Positions 40,348-50,521 of a stretch of 53,857 nt of DNA are shown piece after piece. This DNA comes from Chara braunii (lineage: Eukaryota; Streptophyta; Charophyceae; Charales; Characeae). The translations under genes and the position numbers were made by a program. Below the pieces are notes generated by a model. It did no database searches and had not been told where the DNA came from. It saw only the letters and a program-made list of their open reading frames with translations. The stretch covers positions 407,325-461,181 of the forward strand of contig BFEA01000497.1 of the NCBI GenBank assembly GCA_003427395.1, given 5' to 3'. Numbering within the stretch: the stretch's first letter is position 1; each line of letters starts with the position of its first letter.

Positions 40348-40958
40348 TCACAAGTTCAGTCCGTGCTTCAACAGGTAAGGGAACAAACATAGCATACTTA
40401 GATCAACAATAACCATCACTTGACCATTGTCATTGCGGCTCTTTGTGAGACTCAAGACGTCCATTGAGATAGACTCACCTGGTTCACTCGGAATCGGCAA
40501 TGGTCTCAGTAGACCAGGAGGGTTCTCCTGTGAAGGTTTGTTTCTCTGGCGCACCAGACAGGTACGAACGTAGGGTAGTACATCTTCCTCCAGTCCTTTC
40601 CACTCGAAGCATTCTCTGACCTCAGCGTAAGTTTTCTTGAACCCAAAGTGCCCCTCAAAGTCGTGACATTCTCCAATCACCAGACTTTTAATCTCTTCTT
40701 TGTGAGGGATACAGAGTCTCTGCTCAGTTTGGTCAATCAAGAAAAGCAAACCATCGGCTATTTTGTAGTTGGGAAGTAGAGATGGGTCTTTGACAATAGT
40801 GTCAAGGATAGGCTTCCAGATAGGATCACTAGCATACCCGTTAGACTTTCCTGGACATCCAAATAAGAGACAATAGTTCCGAAGAAGTCACTTCGCCTGG
40901 ACAATGCATCTGCAACCACGTTAGACTTTCCTTTGATTGTTTTCAATTCAAAGTCAAA
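40348..40958 (-). pseudogene. Element F RNase H end and integrase N-terminal part
   Basis: 40958-40850 ends RNase H: DFELKTIKGKSNVVADALSR, retaining the last catalytic Asp. A disturbed segment follows at 40800-40860, where GTTAGACTTTCC recurs from 40920, suggesting a small duplication. Integrase begins near 40749 with RLCIPHKEEIKSLVIGECHD, FEGHFGFKKTYAEVRECFEW and CLVRQRNKP. The second Cys of the CxxC zinc pair is Arg. LPIPSEPGESISMDV and MVIVD start the core, and a frameshift near 40390 passes into the next open segment. Confidence 0.8.
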
Positions 40959-40967
40959 GGTATCAAG
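40959..40967. repeat. Retroposon target-site duplication, left
   Basis: GGTATCAAG, repeated at 41453-41461 after the poly(A). The last three bases (AAG) also fit the 23S rRNA sequence, so the duplication could be as short as 6 bp. Confidence 0.8.
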
Positions 40968-40976
40968 TTCCGACCC

Positions 40977-41009
<33 letters not shown>

Positions 41010-41310
41010 GGAGAGAGACTCGGTGAAATAGACATGTCTGTGAAGATGCGGACTACNTGCACCTGGACAGAAAGACCCTATGAAGCTTTACTGTTTCCTG
41101 GGATTGGGTTTGGGCTTTTCCTGCGCAGCTTAGGTGGAAGGCTTAGAAGGTCTTTTTCCGGAAAGACTGGAGCCATTAGTGAGATACTAGTCTTGAGAAG
41201 CTAGAATTCTAACCTTATGTCGTTTCCGGCTAAGGAAAAGTCTCAGGTAGACAGTTTCTATGGGGCGTAGGCCTCCCAAAGGGTAACGGAGGCGTGCAAA
41301 GGTTCCCTAC
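40968..41310 (+). rRNA. Plastid 23S rRNA fragment (domain V), retroposed
   Basis: About 343 bases of 23S large-subunit rRNA, covering the peptidyl-transferase-side region that begins near E. coli position 1960. It is partial, lacks both ends of the gene, and lies in a transposon in nuclear-type DNA, so it is not a functional rRNA gene. The plastid origin rests on GGCGCTGTCTCGGAGAGAGA and ATGAAGCTTTACTGTTTCCT, recalled from green-plant plastids; a cyanobacterial source fits less well. Small differences (GATACTAGTC where GATACCACTC is usual) suggest some age. One N at 41056. Confidence 0.85.
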
Positions 41311-41451
41311 GGGACGCTGGACCCGATTTCCAGCAGGTGACGCTCCCCACCAATAGATGGAGCCGTCCCCCGGTGCTAGTGGTGTCTGCTTTTACCAGCA
41401 CCCCTAGCACTGGATGGGGCTGTCTTTAAAAAAAAAAAAAAAAAAAAAAAA
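40968..41451 (+). mobile_element. Retroposed chimera: plastid 23S rRNA fragment + unknown 3' tail + poly(A)
   Basis: 40968 to about 41310 is a sense-strand piece of plastid 23S rRNA domain V: TTCCGACCCGCACGAAAGGC, GTGAAGATGCGGACTAC, GACAGAAAGACCCTATGAAG, CAGGTAGACAGTTTCTATGG and GGGGCGTAGGCCTCCC are standard 23S signatures. From about 41311 the rRNA match stops. A ~115-base tail with a stem (GTGCTAGTGGTG/CACCCCTAGCAC) follows, then about 23 A (41428-41451). GGTATCAAG flanks both sides. This layout is that of LINE-type target-primed insertion after template switching. It disrupts element F RNase H. Confidence 0.88.
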
Positions 41452-41452
41452 G

Positions 41453-41461
41453 GGTATCAAG
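41453..41461. repeat. Retroposon target-site duplication, right
   Basis: GGTATCAAG directly after the poly(A) tract plus one or two bases. Confidence 0.8.
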
Positions 41462-41799
41462 AAAAGCAGACCATCGTACCAGTTTGTCAGAGAGCTTAGG
41501 CTGTGTCTTTATCCACTGCAAGGTAGAGTGGTCTGAGTACACGGTAAAGTGCCTCCCTAACAAGTAGTGCTTCCAGGTTTTCAGAGCACAGACTAAGGCA
41601 TACAATTCCGTTTCATATGTGGAGTTGGCAACTTTTTCAGTGGGCAATCGGGGAGACATAAATTCAACTGGTCTGTAACCTTTGCCATCGTCTTGTTGAA
41701 GGACGGCGCCAGTTCCTTACTGACTTGCATCAGTTGTAACAATAAAAGGAAGAGATTGGTCATCAATTTTCAGAACAGGATAGTGAGTCAATGCATACT
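41462..41799 (-). pseudogene. Element F RNase H, 5' part
   Basis: In minus frame: FIVTTDASQ, then a TAA where Tyr is expected, TGAVLQQDDGKGYRPVEFMS, TEKVANSTYETELYALVCAL, HYLLGRHFTVYSDHSTLQWI. The catalytic Asp of TTDAS and the Glu of YETELYAL are present. The retroposon interrupts after RWSAFLDT and the remainder resumes at 40958. Removal of the insertion and one target copy would give an uninterrupted RNase H order. Confidence 0.8.
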
Positions 41800-43428
41800 T
41801 TAATTTCTTAAATGCAGACTCACAGTCATTATCCCACAACCATACATTTCCTTTCTTAGCAATTTCCTCATTGGTGCGGCGATCAGTGAGAAGTTCCTAA
41901 CAAACTTCCTATAGTAACTTGCCAAACAAAGAAAAGAGCGTAATTCGGTGATAGACTTAGGTTGTGGCCAATCTCTAATTGTTGATATCTTCTTTTCCTC
42001 AGGCCTTAGACCATCTTCGTTCACTATATGCCCAAGGTATAGGACTTCCGACTTAGCGAACTCATATTTCTTCGGGTTCAGTTTGAAGTTACCTTCTCGC
42101 AACTTCCCCAATACAAGACGTGGGTGTTTCTCATGATCTTCTAGTGTTTTACTATATACTAGAATATCATCAAGATACACAATGACAAACTGATCCAACC
42201 ATTGACGAAATAGTTCATTCATGAACCTTTGGAAGGTCGCTGGGGCGTTCGTCAGTCCGAAGGGCATAACCACGAACTCGTAGTGACCATACCTTGTTCG
42301 GAAAGCAGTCTTGTGTTGATCTGCGGGATCCACCTCGATCTGGTGGTACCCAAACTTTAGATCAATCTTGCTAAAGTACTTACAACCCTGCAACTGGTCC
42401 AACAAGTCGTCAATACTTGGTAAGGGTTCGACATTTTTTACAGTGATGGAGTTCAAATCTCTATAGTCAATGCAAAGACACAACTCACCTTCCTTTTTAG
42501 GCACAAACAAGACAGGAGCGCCGTATGGAGAAGAGCTAGGACGAATCCATTCTTTTTCAATTAGGTCCTGCAGTTGTTTTCTCAGTTCCTCAAGTTCCCT
42601 CTGAGACATTCTATAGATAGGGCCCTTGGGAGTCTTACTGCCAGGAATGATCTCAATGGTGTGCTTTATAGCACGCTCAGTCGTTCTTGTTGGTTCAATT
42701 AGTAGATCTTTATACTCATCTAAGAGTTTTTCAATCGAGGGAGGATATGAAGTAGAGGACTCACCAACTTGCTTCACTAAAACCATCATTACTTCCTGTT
42801 CCAATTTCTTCTTTGAAACCATCGAACGAAAGGTTGGGTAACTCATGCAACAAAAAGACAAACTAGAGTCAGAGTCAGACTTATGAGACAATTTAATGGC
42901 TTTCAATTCATTTTGTGCGTCTTGCAGTTGCACAACCTTGTCCTTGAACTTGATATCTGGGTTGGCTTCCTCATGCCAATCCATTCCTAGAATCAAATCG
43001 AATGGTAACTTCTTCTCCACAAGAAAAGAAATTTCGTGCATAATCTTTTTTCCGTCCCTCGTACGGAATCGACACTTAACACGATCAATATATTGAGAGA
43101 CAGTTATCGTGCTTTTGTCTGCTAGAATAGACGTGATAGGTCGAGACAGGTTCTTTACCTTCATTCCGAGATGCAACTTGCGGATCGCCTTCTCGGAAAT
43201 GTAGGATCGCGTAGATTCGGAGTCTAGCAGTGCACCTACACGTGTGCGTGCAATTTCTACATCCGCGAGTAGGAGTTCACCCTTAGACTTTGCTTTCAGA
43301 GCCCACGAGCTTCGTAGTGCTAGCAACTCGTTACCAAGCTCGTCAAGAGAGTCATCCAGAGAGACAGTACATAAGACAGGTTCAGGGTGTTCCGGATGAC
43401 GGGCCGAGGAAGAACCATCCTCTGCCAT
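41800..43428 (-). CDS. Element F protease and reverse transcriptase
   Basis: This is the longest intact open segment of the window: 542 residues with a real ATG at 43428. The protease active site reads LLDSESTRSYISEKAIRKLH; the usual DSG is DSE, so activity is doubtful. KKLPFDLILGMDWHEEANPD follows. The RT has all core blocks: [95 protein letters not shown] and [15 protein letters not shown] with the catalytic Asp pair, then YLGHIVNEDGLRPEEKKIS. A frameshift at the start of the RNase H linker ends the frame (MYGCGIMTVSL). Confidence 0.88.
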   Translation of the reverse strand: MAEDGSSSARHPEHPEPVLCTVSLDDSLDELGNELLALRSSWALKAKSKGELLLADVEIARTRVGALLDSESTRSYISEKAIRKLHLGMKVKNLSRPITSILADKSTITVSQYIDRVKCRFRTRDGKKIMHEISFLVEKKLPFDLILGMDWHEEANPDIKFKDKVVQLQDAQNELKAIKLSHKSDSDSSLSFCCMSYPTFRSMVSKKKLEQEVMMVLVKQVGESSTSYPPSIEKLLDEYKDLLIEPTRTTERAIKHTIEIIPGSKTPKGPIYRMSQRELEELRKQLQDLIEKEWIRPSSSPYGAPVLFVPKKEGELCLCIDYRDLNSITVKNVEPLPSIDDLLDQLQGCKYFSKIDLKFGYHQIEVDPADQHKTAFRTRYGHYEFVVMPFGLTNAPATFQRFMNELFRQWLDQFVIVYLDDILVYSKTLEDHEKHPRLVLGKLREGNFKLNPKKYEFAKSEVLYLGHIVNEDGLRPEEKKISTIRDWPQPKSITELRSFLCLASYYRKFVRNFSLIAAPMRKLLRKEMYGCGIMTVSLHLRN

Positions 43429-43553
43429 ACGAGTCGAAAGGTTGGAAGGGATCGTAGGCGCCTTACCTTATTCTTGATCCAAATCTTTAGACTCAGTAGG
43501 AGCAGATGCTACTCCTACTGGCTGCTCGCTTTTGGGTAACGTATTTGTGGACA

Positions 43554-45228
43554 TCAGGCTATCACATGCCCTGCAAGTCCACACTTCAGGCACTGAGCAT
43601 TGTCCATCCTCTCTTGCCACAATGCCTGTGTGATTCCCATCTTCTCCCAGGGTTTCCCGACTGCAATTCCGGGACGCTCAGGGAACGAGCGTGGTTTCTT
43701 CTTCTTAACTCCATTTACGTGTGGCCTTCCCTTGTTGACCACAGCAGCAGTGACTTCCCCCTTCGCGGACTCGCTGCTGCATGCCGCCCCCTCGGCTTCT
43801 AGCGGCAACTTCTCCACGATTTCGTCGTCAAAAAGAACAAGCATATGGTCCTGGCGCTTATGTCGCCACAGGACCCGCTGACCCAAATTCGCTCCTCCTC
43901 CTCCTCCACCATACTTCACCACAGAAGCATACGAGTTCTTAACTTGTGAAGTCATTTGCTCTTTTTGGAGAGCCAGATCGCGAAACTGCATATAATAATA
44001 CTTGCCTGATTTCGAGTCTGCCACGAGCTGTCCACGAATAGGCTCGGGCAGAGCGCGGGAATAGATATAGAGGACTTGGTTGCCCTGTAGGTTCAATCCA
44101 GGAACCTGCAGCAACCGATCTACTTCCCGTGACAGAGACTCCACAGAGGTCCAATGACGGTGGCCTATGGTGGTGAGCTGGTCAAAAGCCTTGTCGGTCA
44201 TCGTCTTGTCCAAGAAGCGTTCCTTGATCTTAGCAAGGAACTGCTTCAAGTTCATCGTACCAGACCACTCCCCAATGTCCTCGAACCTTGCGGCGTAAAA
44301 GGCATCTTCATTTTCACTCCTCCTTCTTCTTGGGTTTTTCGGGCTCCGCGGTTTTCTTACCCTTAGGATAACTCGGAGGTGGAGAGTTAGGAGGAGTGGG
44401 AGGAGGAGAAGGAGGAGGAGTAGATGACGGACTCAATTTCCCCCCGTTAGACGATTTCCCCTCTTCAGTCTTTTCAACAGACTTCATAGCATCACTCATT
44501 AATTTCTTCTCTTTCTTTTCTCCGTTATCTTGTTTTACCTTAGTCTCTTCTTCTGTTACCGGAGTCTTCCCTTTCACAATTTTGGTAACAGTTCTCAATC
44601 CAACAACAATCTCATCTAGCTGAGTTTGCTGCCGTTCAATCTTCTCTTCAAGAAAAGAGAGGTAAGTCATAATGTGATAAAAAGTCTATTTTAAGTCACC
44701 TTCTTCCTTTACATCTGTTCCAATTACCTGACTAATTTCTTTTGCCTTTTGTTCCCTTCTCTTTTCCTGTTCTCTTCTCCTGGCCAACTCTTCTTTCTTT
44801 CTTTCTTCAGCAGCCAAAGTCTCACGCAACTGCTGAATGTTGGCATCAATAGTGGCCTCTGTTACTTCCGGTTTTACTTCACCTTTCCTAGTCATTTCCA
44901 TTACAGCTTCTAACTGTTTGATTGTGAACTGGTCCAGTGCCTAACGACACTGGCCAATCATGTTCGTGACTTCAATTCCGGCCGCTGCAACTTCCGCGCC
45001 CGCAACTGCTTGATTCAGACGGTTCTCTACAGTCTGCAAATCAAACAGGCTGCGGACGTGTTGTTCAACGTCTGGTCCAGACAAACGCATATCATTTAAC
45101 AGTTGAGACCATAATGCTAACAGTTCCTGTTTTCTCTGCTCTGCCCGTCTCCAAGTCTTTGGGGCTGAAATTCCTTCACCCAGAGCCATAGGAAGGAGAA
45201 ACAGGAGTACTTTGAACCAGCCAAACAT
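43554..45228 (-). pseudogene. Element F gag with N-terminal hydrophobic signal
   Basis: The best start is ATG at 45228, since an upstream in-frame stop excludes most of the GTG extension at 45258. It opens MFGWFKVLLFLLPMALGEGI, which looks like a cleavable signal peptide or membrane anchor, unusual for Gag. The frame then has TAG at 44943-44941, a coiled-coil (LRETLAAEERKKEELARRRE), TAG at 44685-44683, a second coil (LEEKIERQQTQLDEIVVGLR) and a Pro/Ser/Lys-rich linker. A frameshift near 44310 leads to the gag core (AARFEDIGEWSGTMNLKQFL, LLQVPGLNLQGNQVLYIYSR, ALPEPIRGQLV). The zinc knuckle CLKCGLAGHVIA ends in TGA one residue before its last Cys. Confidence 0.8.
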
Positions 45229-45258
45229 TCTAGAGGTCAACTTGGAGAAGATATTCAC

Positions 45259-46347
45259 GATGGGAATTCAGAAAATAAAAGAAATAAAAAGAAACAGATT
45301 TTTCTTTCCTAACCGTTGTTCTTTTTCTTTTGGTTTTTCTTGTCTGTGTGATGACGTCCTATTTATAGGTTCTACGTCAGGCCCGTGTGATCAGATCCAA
45401 CACACCAGTAAGTACGCACACCATAAACAACAATCAACAGGCCAACAACAAACAGGAACAGTTCGTCAGCACACTTTACCACTTCAATAATCAGGTGAGT
45501 ATACCAACAACACAATTCGTTAGCACACTATATCACTTTGCTGTGTCTTGAGTGTTAGTGCGATGATGCACTCTCCCGGACAGCTGGCACCACAGCTGTA
45601 TAATTACTCTGTCAGCTGTACCGTCGTAGTCCTCCGAGTGCCCTTCCTTACTTAGCAGAGTCCTGCCTGTCACGTGTCACCCCCGGAGTGCCAACACATC
45701 AAGTCTTGCCACGTCAGCACATACTCCGTTCAATCTATCAATAGTGGGGTGACACATCAGCAAGTGTGTTTCCTGATCCTCGTCAGCTTCCAAACTTCAT
45801 ATGAGACACCGTCACCGATTCAGCCAATGAGATTCAATGCCCCGTGAGTCAAGAGTTCAGTGCCACGTCAGCAAACAGACACCACCGTAATCGACAGGTG
45901 TGATGTCTTGAGGTCTGCCATGCCAGCAATCAATCCCACTCAAGACCACGTCAGCATCAATAATGGACCCTGCCGCAAGCAGCAACTCCAAGAGTACCGC
46001 CAAAGCAATAGCAACAAGGTCCCGGGACGTGGCACGTCATATGCCACGTTAGCTCTGCGATCCAACTGTCATGTCAGCATCGCGATCCCTGGCTGAAGGG
46101 AGGTATCTCCCATCGCGATCCCTACCGCCACGTCAGCCTCTAAGTAGGGTCTTCGCTGCTTCAGTATCCCTGGTGTAGTCTTCACGTCAGATCCACGTCA
46201 TCATCCCCGGAGAGGTCTACTCGTCAATCTGTGCCACGTCAGATATCCCCGAAGATGTAATCTCGCCACATCATCACCTATAATATGTATGAGCCACACA
46301 CTTACATGTGCGCCACCTGGGGCTTACCAATACCGTGTTCAGGAGAA
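45259..46347 (-). promoter_or_regulatory. Element F 5' leader with repeated CCACGTCAGC motif
   Basis: No gene. On the plus strand CCACGTCAGC or close variants occur at 45710, 45863, 45946, 46128 and 46234, with weaker ones near 45750, 46068 and 46190; on the coding strand they read GCTGACGTGG. ACGT-core sites of this type bind bZIP factors in plants. Similar motifs occur in the 5' LTR near 46800-46850. Confidence 0.4.
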
Positions 46348-46361
46348 CAGCTCCGATACCA
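46348..46361 (-). promoter_or_regulatory. Primer-binding site of element F
   Basis: On the minus strand TGGTATCGGAGCTG, three bases after the LTR end; same primer as elements B and D. Confidence 0.85.
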
Positions 46362-46364
46362 AAT

Positions 46365-47397
46365 TGCAGTGAACCCAGATCATGAATACGATTGTCAACA
46401 ATGCAAGTCCAGAATATCTTGTCGTTGATAGTTTCCAATAGTCAAATAGTATCCAGAAAGAAATGAGGTGAGAGAAGCATACACAAACGAAGAGGAAGGA
46501 AGGAGAAAAGACAAAGGAGAGGAATTATATTGCCCACTCCTGCTTCGGGCTCCTTCCTTGATCACCACCTCATAACCAGTAAATCTGAACACCTATCGAA
46601 GTCCTGTTACAATGTGCCACGTGGCACCCAATCGGTCTCTTATCAGCGCTGGAGCAATGCCTGATTTCAGGTACATAGTCACAACCTCCTCACAGCCCCG
46701 ATCTCCTCCTGAAGTGATGATGAAACAACATTGATCTCTCCCTGAAGTGATGATGGAATAGAACAGCAATGTCGGTCACATAGACCCGGCGAAGTCATAC
46801 GTGGCAGTAGCCACGTCAATAGCAACACGTGGCAGCTGTCACGTCAGCAAGCCTTGTAGACAGTAGCCAGCCAGTCAGCGCACCAGCCAGCAGCGCGTTG
46901 CCATAATCTCGCCAATGCCAGCGTCATCCCAGCGTCCACCAGCGTCGCAGCGTCAAGCCTGCGTCGCATCATCACGCATAGAGGCAGCGTCAACGCAAGA
47001 CAGAAAGAATGAATGTCAAAGCCAGGGAGTCCACGCTTATGTAGCGTTGATTCGGGGTCTGGATCCCGGCTGCTGCAGACTCAAGCCGTACAGATCTTGA
47101 CACCGGTAAGGGCCTGGATCGATCTGAAACTGTATCCTCTTCGGCTTGGATGCATGTCTTTTTACCTGCGCACAACAAGTGGATGTATCCAACCAAGGGC
47201 CTGGCGAGGTACCTTTGACCTAACAGTTGACTTTGACTCTTGAATTTCCTGATCTTAGCACTTGGTCCCACAACCACATGCGGCCTTCTCAGTTCTGGGC
47301 ATGTGTTGGTCACACAAAACAGTGCAGACCAATTCTGGTCTGCGTGGCCTGGGGCTAAGTTCTAGGCCCCGGGCTACTTCTGAACAGGGTTACTACA
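46365..47397 (-). repeat. 5' LTR of element F
   Basis: About 1.03 kb. On the minus strand it starts TGTAGTAACCCTGTTCAG and ends GGGTTCACTGCA. TG...CA termini and the adjacent PBS define it. The 3' LTR retains only its first ~100 bases. Confidence 0.8.
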
Positions 47398-48062
47398 TGA
47401 GGTGTGTGAACTACCTACTCACTTGACGAGTGAATGAATGGAGTATCTTGTTTGCCATGTGATATCTCTCTACAATGCTTTGTTTATTTCATTCTGAACG
47501 GCTGTAGTCTGTAGGTTCTTTCTGGGGCAAAATTTTGTTTTTCAATTTGGTAGGGACAGAGTAGGTCTTTGTGGAACTCTTGCTGGTTGGGACCCGGTTC
47601 TGACTCCACTGGGACCATTTGGGACTCAATGGGACCAGGCCCAAACAAGAAGGGCCCCTCAGGCCGAATCTGTTGACGTCAGTTACCTTGCTCTATCTGA
47701 TTGGGACTCAGACTTTATGCTTTCGGACCAGGACACTCGCTGCGGAGGGGATCTCCGCTGAGACGTTTTATCTTACTTTACCGCACGATCCGCCGCCTGA
47801 CTCGCACCTTGGGCACCACTCAATTCTCTTTTGCATCTCTCTGTACACCTTGAATCTGATTTGCTGTGTCTTCACGGAGCTGAGTCCGGCTAGGCTTGAG
47901 AGGACCTCATACGTAGTCGGTCCAAACTGTGTGGCTGGATGAGATCTCTCTGATCTTTTTTTTTTTGACTGCTCTCCATTCCAAATGAATTGCCGCTCCG
48001 GCTAGGAGTTCTACCTTCTCTTCTGATTGATTTCAAGCTGTTTCTTTGACTTGGTTAATTAA
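47398..48062. other. Non-coding stretch before element G
   Basis: No LTR match was found, though the left LTR and leader of element G should lie here or have been lost. GGGACC repeats (47590-47640) resemble those near 18930. The open frame at 47619-47942 has no recognised domain. Confidence 0.35.
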
Positions 48063-49163
48063 ATGCCTGCGTCTACACGATCGCAAACAAGAGAGAGAGA
48101 GAGAGAGAAGAGAGAAGCTTCTGAGAGTTGTTCTTGAGGGAGTGAGGAGAGGGAAGAGGAGTGTTCGTCCCAGAAGTGCGAGGAAGTACGGACCCCTCTT
48201 GAGAGACTTGCTAACGCCCTCGTCCTCCACTATGGCATTTGCAGCAGAATGGAAACTGCAAATGGACGCTGCCCCCGAGGCAGAAAAAGCGCAGTACCGA
48301 TTCTTCTACGAGAAAGCATTGAAGAGGGAAGAGGAGGAGAAGAAGAAGGAGAGGGAGGAGAAGGTCAAGGCTCATGAAGCCATCTTCTGTACCTTGCCTG
48401 CCCTAACCGATGCGGAGGTGGAAGAGAAAACCGTTCCACTCCTCCGGGCTTTGGTAGAAGTCTGGGCTGTTGAGGACCATACTGGCCAACTCGCCAAAGT
48501 GTTCGACAAACTCAAGAAGTTGCGAGAAGACATGGCCCTGATGGCTCAGCAGCACCGTGACCAGCTGCAACAGTTCGCTAATGTGCAGCCAGCCCAAAGT
48601 ATCCTTCCGCCTGCTTACCCTGCTTCTAGTGTTGTGTGTGAGTCCGTTCTTGCCCCTATGAACGTGTCTTCTTCTACTTCTTCTTCTTTTTTGAGTGTGA
48701 CTAACAGCCTATCCGGATCTGCAGCAAGTCCAGACCCCGCTTCTGCTGCTGCAGCAGTGCAGGGCATTTTGGAACTGTTGTAGTCCCGAGTTCGGACCCA
48801 GCAGCCGCTGGTCCAAGCTGCAACTTTCCTTACATCGATAGAAAGGCGGCACAGATTCCGTCTAAGTATGACGGAAAGGACGACATCGAATCTTGGATCA
48901 GGTCCATGCGATCCTACTTCGATGTGTTGGGGACACTCCCAGTTACTCAGTCGTCGGTCCTAGGGACCAATGTGGAACCCGCCGTAAGAGGATTCTTGGA
49001 AATCCAAGTTGTACAAGCAGGCTACAAGAGAATAGACCTGAACAAATGGCTGAAGGCTACTCCTGTAGCTACACTCGAGGAACTCTTGATCAAACAGTAT
49101 GCTGATCCATATGCTGCAGCCAAAGCTAGACTCAAGCTTGACAAGCTCAAGCACAGCAAGTGA
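48063..49163 (+). pseudogene. Element G gag, N-terminal and central part
   Basis: The probable start is ATG at 48063 (MPASTRSQTRERERE). A frameshift in the AG-rich run moves into the frame with MAFAAEWKLQMDAAPEAEKA, QYRFFYEKALKREEEEKKKE, FDKLKKLREDMALMAQQHRD and a Ser/Pro linker ending at 48783. Another shift leads to IDRKAAQIPSKYDGKDDIES, WIRSMRSYFDVLGTL and IKQYADPYAAAKARLKLDKL, the capsid-like core. It stops at TGA 49161-49163 but the same frame continues downstream. Confidence 0.7.
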
Positions 49164-49819
49164 ACCGGCACCATGCATGTTAGTAAACTTTTTGCTAATC
49201 CTGACTTGGAAATGACTGCGCAGTATTGCTTGGATGTGATAAAAGGCACGCTCCCCTCTACTATAACACATCGCCTGGGGCTCGGACTCAGCGCATATAC
49301 AGATTGGCTTACCCTCATGCGGGACTTAGTCAAGCTGGAGGCACAAGACCTCCCGGGTGGATCGGGTGGCAAAAAGTCCACCGGTCACAAACGGTTTCCA
49401 GGCAGCAGCCATTTTTCAGCGCACGATCTACTTGAGGATGACGAGGAGACCTTCGCAGAGGATCCTTCTCTTGATGACGATCAAGAGCAAGGCTGCGAGG
49501 CATCTTGCTCTTCGTCAACCCATGAGTATGAGTGTGTGAATGATGATTAATCTATGAATGCCTTCACGAAGACTGCCTTTAAAAGTAAGGGACCAAGGAC
49601 CACTGTGAAGAATAACACTAACACCATTCTTCTTCTCAAGGAAGCGAAAATTTCACCCAAACCGGAAGATCCTGCCACCAAACCATGGGTAGATTTCCGG
49701 ATCAGTGAAAGTGAGTGGAAACACAGGGTGAAGAAAGGGGTTTGCCTGCATTGCACCAAATCGGGACACTCAGTCCAGCATTGTTTCAGATCGCAGCAGG
49801 GAAACCAGCAACGGGGGTA
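49164..49819 (+). pseudogene. Element G gag, C-terminal part with zinc knuckle
   Basis: In the same frame as the core after a stop: MHVSKLFANPDLEMTAQYCL, ITHRLGLGLSAYTDWLTLMR, an Asp/Glu-rich acidic stretch (LLEDDEETFAEDPSLDDDQE), a TAA at 49548-49550, then KPWVDFRISESEWKHRVKKG and the knuckle CLHCTKSGHSVQHC. It ends at a stop near 49819, with the polyprotein continuing in another frame. Confidence 0.75.
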
Positions 49820-50482
49820 GAGACATCATCAGCACACTCTACAGATGGAGAGGCTGAACACGTAAGTGCAACTCCATTGGATTCTGATCCCACTCAGCAA
49901 ACCTCTCCTGAGACCCCATCTGATGCTGATTCCAAGGCTGAGAAAATCCACATCCTATACAAGAAGCCTTAGGTAGAGTTGGAAGAAATTTACTTCCATG
50001 CTCTGTTGACGCGCTGGGCTCACATGAACCAAGAACGCGCGCAAGGGAGAACGAAGTTAAGCTTCTTCAAACTCTACATTAATGGTCGTTACATCCGTGC
50101 GTTGGCTGATTGTGGTGCAACCGCCAACTACTTCTCACCGCACGGCATTCGTGAGGCACCCTTGGGGATGAAGCAAGTGACTTTGCAGAATCCTTGCCGG
50201 ACCCAAGTAGGCAACCAAGAGGTTGTCACCTCTACGCATGCAGTCAAAGGTGTGCGCACTGCCTTTGACGCAGACCGCACAATCACGCATGAACTGAACT
50301 TCTATGTCCTTGATCAGTGCCCCTTCGACGCGGTTATTGGCTTGGGCTGGTTGCAGGACCAATGTCAAAGAACCACGTGGAAGGACTCACAGTTCATGGT
50401 CAAAGATGTCATGGGAATCGAGCGCCCAGTCCTCTTGGATGAGCCGCACGAGTCCCAAGTAACTTTTCTCAATGCAATATAA
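49820..50482 (+). pseudogene. Element G protease
   Basis: A linker rich in Ser, Thr and Asp (SATPLDSDPTQQTSPETPSD) runs to KKP and TAG at 49970-49972, then in frame into the protease: KLSFFKLYINGRYIRALADC. The active-site block is ADCGATANYFSP, so the catalytic motif is D-C-G-A instead of D-S/T-G-A. HELNFYVLDQCPFDAVIGLG, the second conserved strand, is intact. It ends at a TAA at 50480-50482. The Cys at the second position may be a lineage trait, since Asp and Gly are kept. Confidence 0.75.
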
Positions 50483-50521
50483 TTCTGCAAAAAGTGGCGC
50501 AGGCGCAAAGTTGATGAGCAA

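Larger units (their letters stand above)
39102..40390 (-). pseudogene. Element F integrase core and tail, split by a MITE
   Basis: 40390-39952 holds the core: the second Asp in IVVDRDARF, the Glu in GRHPETSGQSEQMNRLCQQL, then YVRPDQIDWDENLPKIASAY and LPPGTREYAVL. The MITE (39605-39943) interrupts right after this. 39596-39102 continues with QEDIKKVKENLKKAQEQMID, HRRPSTFKVGDLVWVKSKEF, YFGPWEVLKVIGDAEGPSYR, HLKTYPVFHASKLLPYV and the tail IIEHGFFSTRARRRPQKQFK with EDRWFSKKALL. Apart from the insertion the frame is well kept, so the MITE landed when the element was fairly intact. Confidence 0.85.
38912..47397 (-). mobile_element. Element F: Ty3/gypsy element with two nested insertions
   Basis: On the minus strand: 5' LTR (47397-46365), PBS, ~1.1-kb leader, gag (45228-43554), protease-RT (43428-41800), RNase H, integrase, and a 3' LTR stub (39014-38912). 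RNase H is split by a plastid 23S-containing retroposon (40968-41451) and integrase by a small DNA transposon (39605-39943). Most of the 3' LTR is missing. Confidence 0.88.

Noticed and set aside
40968-41310. Functional 23S rRNA gene
   Set aside because: Only part of domain V is present, with a foreign tail, poly(A) and target duplication inside a transposon.
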